Source: Rhodococcus_G sp042879035 | GTDB lineage: Bacteria; Actinomycetota; Actinomycetes; Mycobacteriales; Mycobacteriaceae | Direction of reading: 5' to 3' | Length of the DNA stretch: 64,000 nt | NCBI RefSeq assembly: GCF_042879035.1 | Contig: NZ_JBIAOU010000007.1 | Span: forward strand, 186,001-250,000 | Part shown: piece by piece, positions 63,864-64,000 of the stretch | How the letters are laid out: each line of letters opens with the position of its first letter | Numbering within the stretch: the stretch's first letter is position 1 | Program-made: the position numbers and the translations under genes | Notes under the pieces: generated by a model | The model's input: only the letters and a program-made list of their open reading frames with translations | Told to the model about the DNA's origin: nothing | Databases searched by the model: none

Positions 63864-64000
63864 CTACGCGGAGCCGGCGGTGTCGGAAGGGTCGCGCTCG
63901 CGGGGCGGAGGGGCACCGATGCGTGAGGCCACCGACCCGATCCATCGTCCCATCGGGACCTCGATCCCGCGGTACAGCAGTTCCGCGGCGATCGCGGTGG
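63864..64000 (-). CDS. C-terminal 44 residues of an unidentified protein (runs off the window)
   Basis: The minus strand reads AIAAELLYRGIEVPMGRWIG, then SVASRIGAPPPRERDPSDTAGSA and a stop at 63,864. A helix ending in YRxxEVPxxRW followed by a polar tail resembles the last membrane helix of acyltransferase-3 (OatA-like) proteins, but the visible part is too short to be sure. It ends 10 bases before the msrA start and may be in the same operon. Confidence 0.45.
   Translation of the reverse strand, partial: TAIAAELLYRGIEVPMGRWIGSVASRIGAPPPRERDPSDTAGSA

Noticed and set aside
1..64000. tRNA, rRNA, CRISPR array, insertion sequence, integrase or phage genes
   Set aside because: No cloverleaf-like sequence, repeat-spacer series, transposase or integrase motif was noticed on reading both strands; a tRNAscan or ISfinder run could still reveal a short or degenerate one.

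Overview
The window looks like a piece of a very GC-rich mycolic-acid actinomycete, most probably Rhodococcus or a close relative. The reasons are the codon composition, F420-type LLM oxidoreductases, a DtxR/IdeR iron box, a DUF5926 protein, an Rv1733c-like membrane protein, many apparently leaderless genes, and a backbone (phosphoglycerate mutase, pheA, DUF2470 protein, ferritin, glpQ, DUF4328 protein) in the same order as I remember for M. tuberculosis Rv3837c-Rv3843c. It reads as a draft assembly: a 10-N gap sits inside poly-G/poly-C noise near 52.5 kb, and two genes (an acyl-CoA synthetase and msrA) are each broken by one extra base.

Region 1 (1-3.4 kb) is a patchwork: the start of a cytochrome P450 gene behind a 3Fe-4S ferredoxin gene, eroded rhodanese and thiolase fragments, and an intact CYTH-CHAD protein gene. 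Region 2 (3.4-38.9 kb) is a large catabolic island. It holds two MFS transporters, two acyl-CoA synthetases, two CaiB/BaiF CoA-transferases (one a double-domain fusion), two enoyl-CoA hydratases, two thiolase-like proteins without the usual catalytic cysteine, a DUF35 and an NTF2-like partner, aldehyde dehydrogenase, two SDRs, an LLM oxidoreductase, a hot-dog protein, a Rieske oxygenase, and three different molybdopterin oxidoreductases around one ferredoxin/NADP reductase. Six variants of one 17-bp imperfect palindrome (consensus roughly ACCKAATGYCTTTAGGT) lie before its transcription units, including the promoter of a TetR gene at 38,283. This suggests one regulon for an unknown carboxylic-acid substrate. 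A separate ethanolamine unit (permease, eutB, eutC) is embedded in it.

Region 3 (38.9-48.6 kb) is the conserved backbone: a TetR gene, phosphatase, pheA, an iron-box-controlled DUF2470 gene, a HEAT-repeat protein, a two-gene GAF-ANTAR unit behind a SigF-type promoter and a 15-codon leader frame, a CPBP membrane protease, an LCP-family protein and ferritin. Region 4 (48.6-57.6 kb) is an accessory insertion: a lutABC lactate-oxidation operon with a divergent GntR/FadR regulator and two matching operators, then a TetR gene cut by the assembly gap and a divergent acyl-CoA synthetase / acyl-CoA dehydrogenase / thiolase operon.

Region 5 (57.6-64 kb) returns to the backbone: DUF5926, glpQ, DUF4328 and rhodanese genes, a cluster of DnaA boxes in an intergenic region, an LLM oxidoreductase, a decayed STAS/anti-sigma kinase pair, an Rv1733c-like protein, msrA and a cut-off gene at the edge. 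No tRNA, rRNA, CRISPR array, insertion sequence or phage gene was seen.
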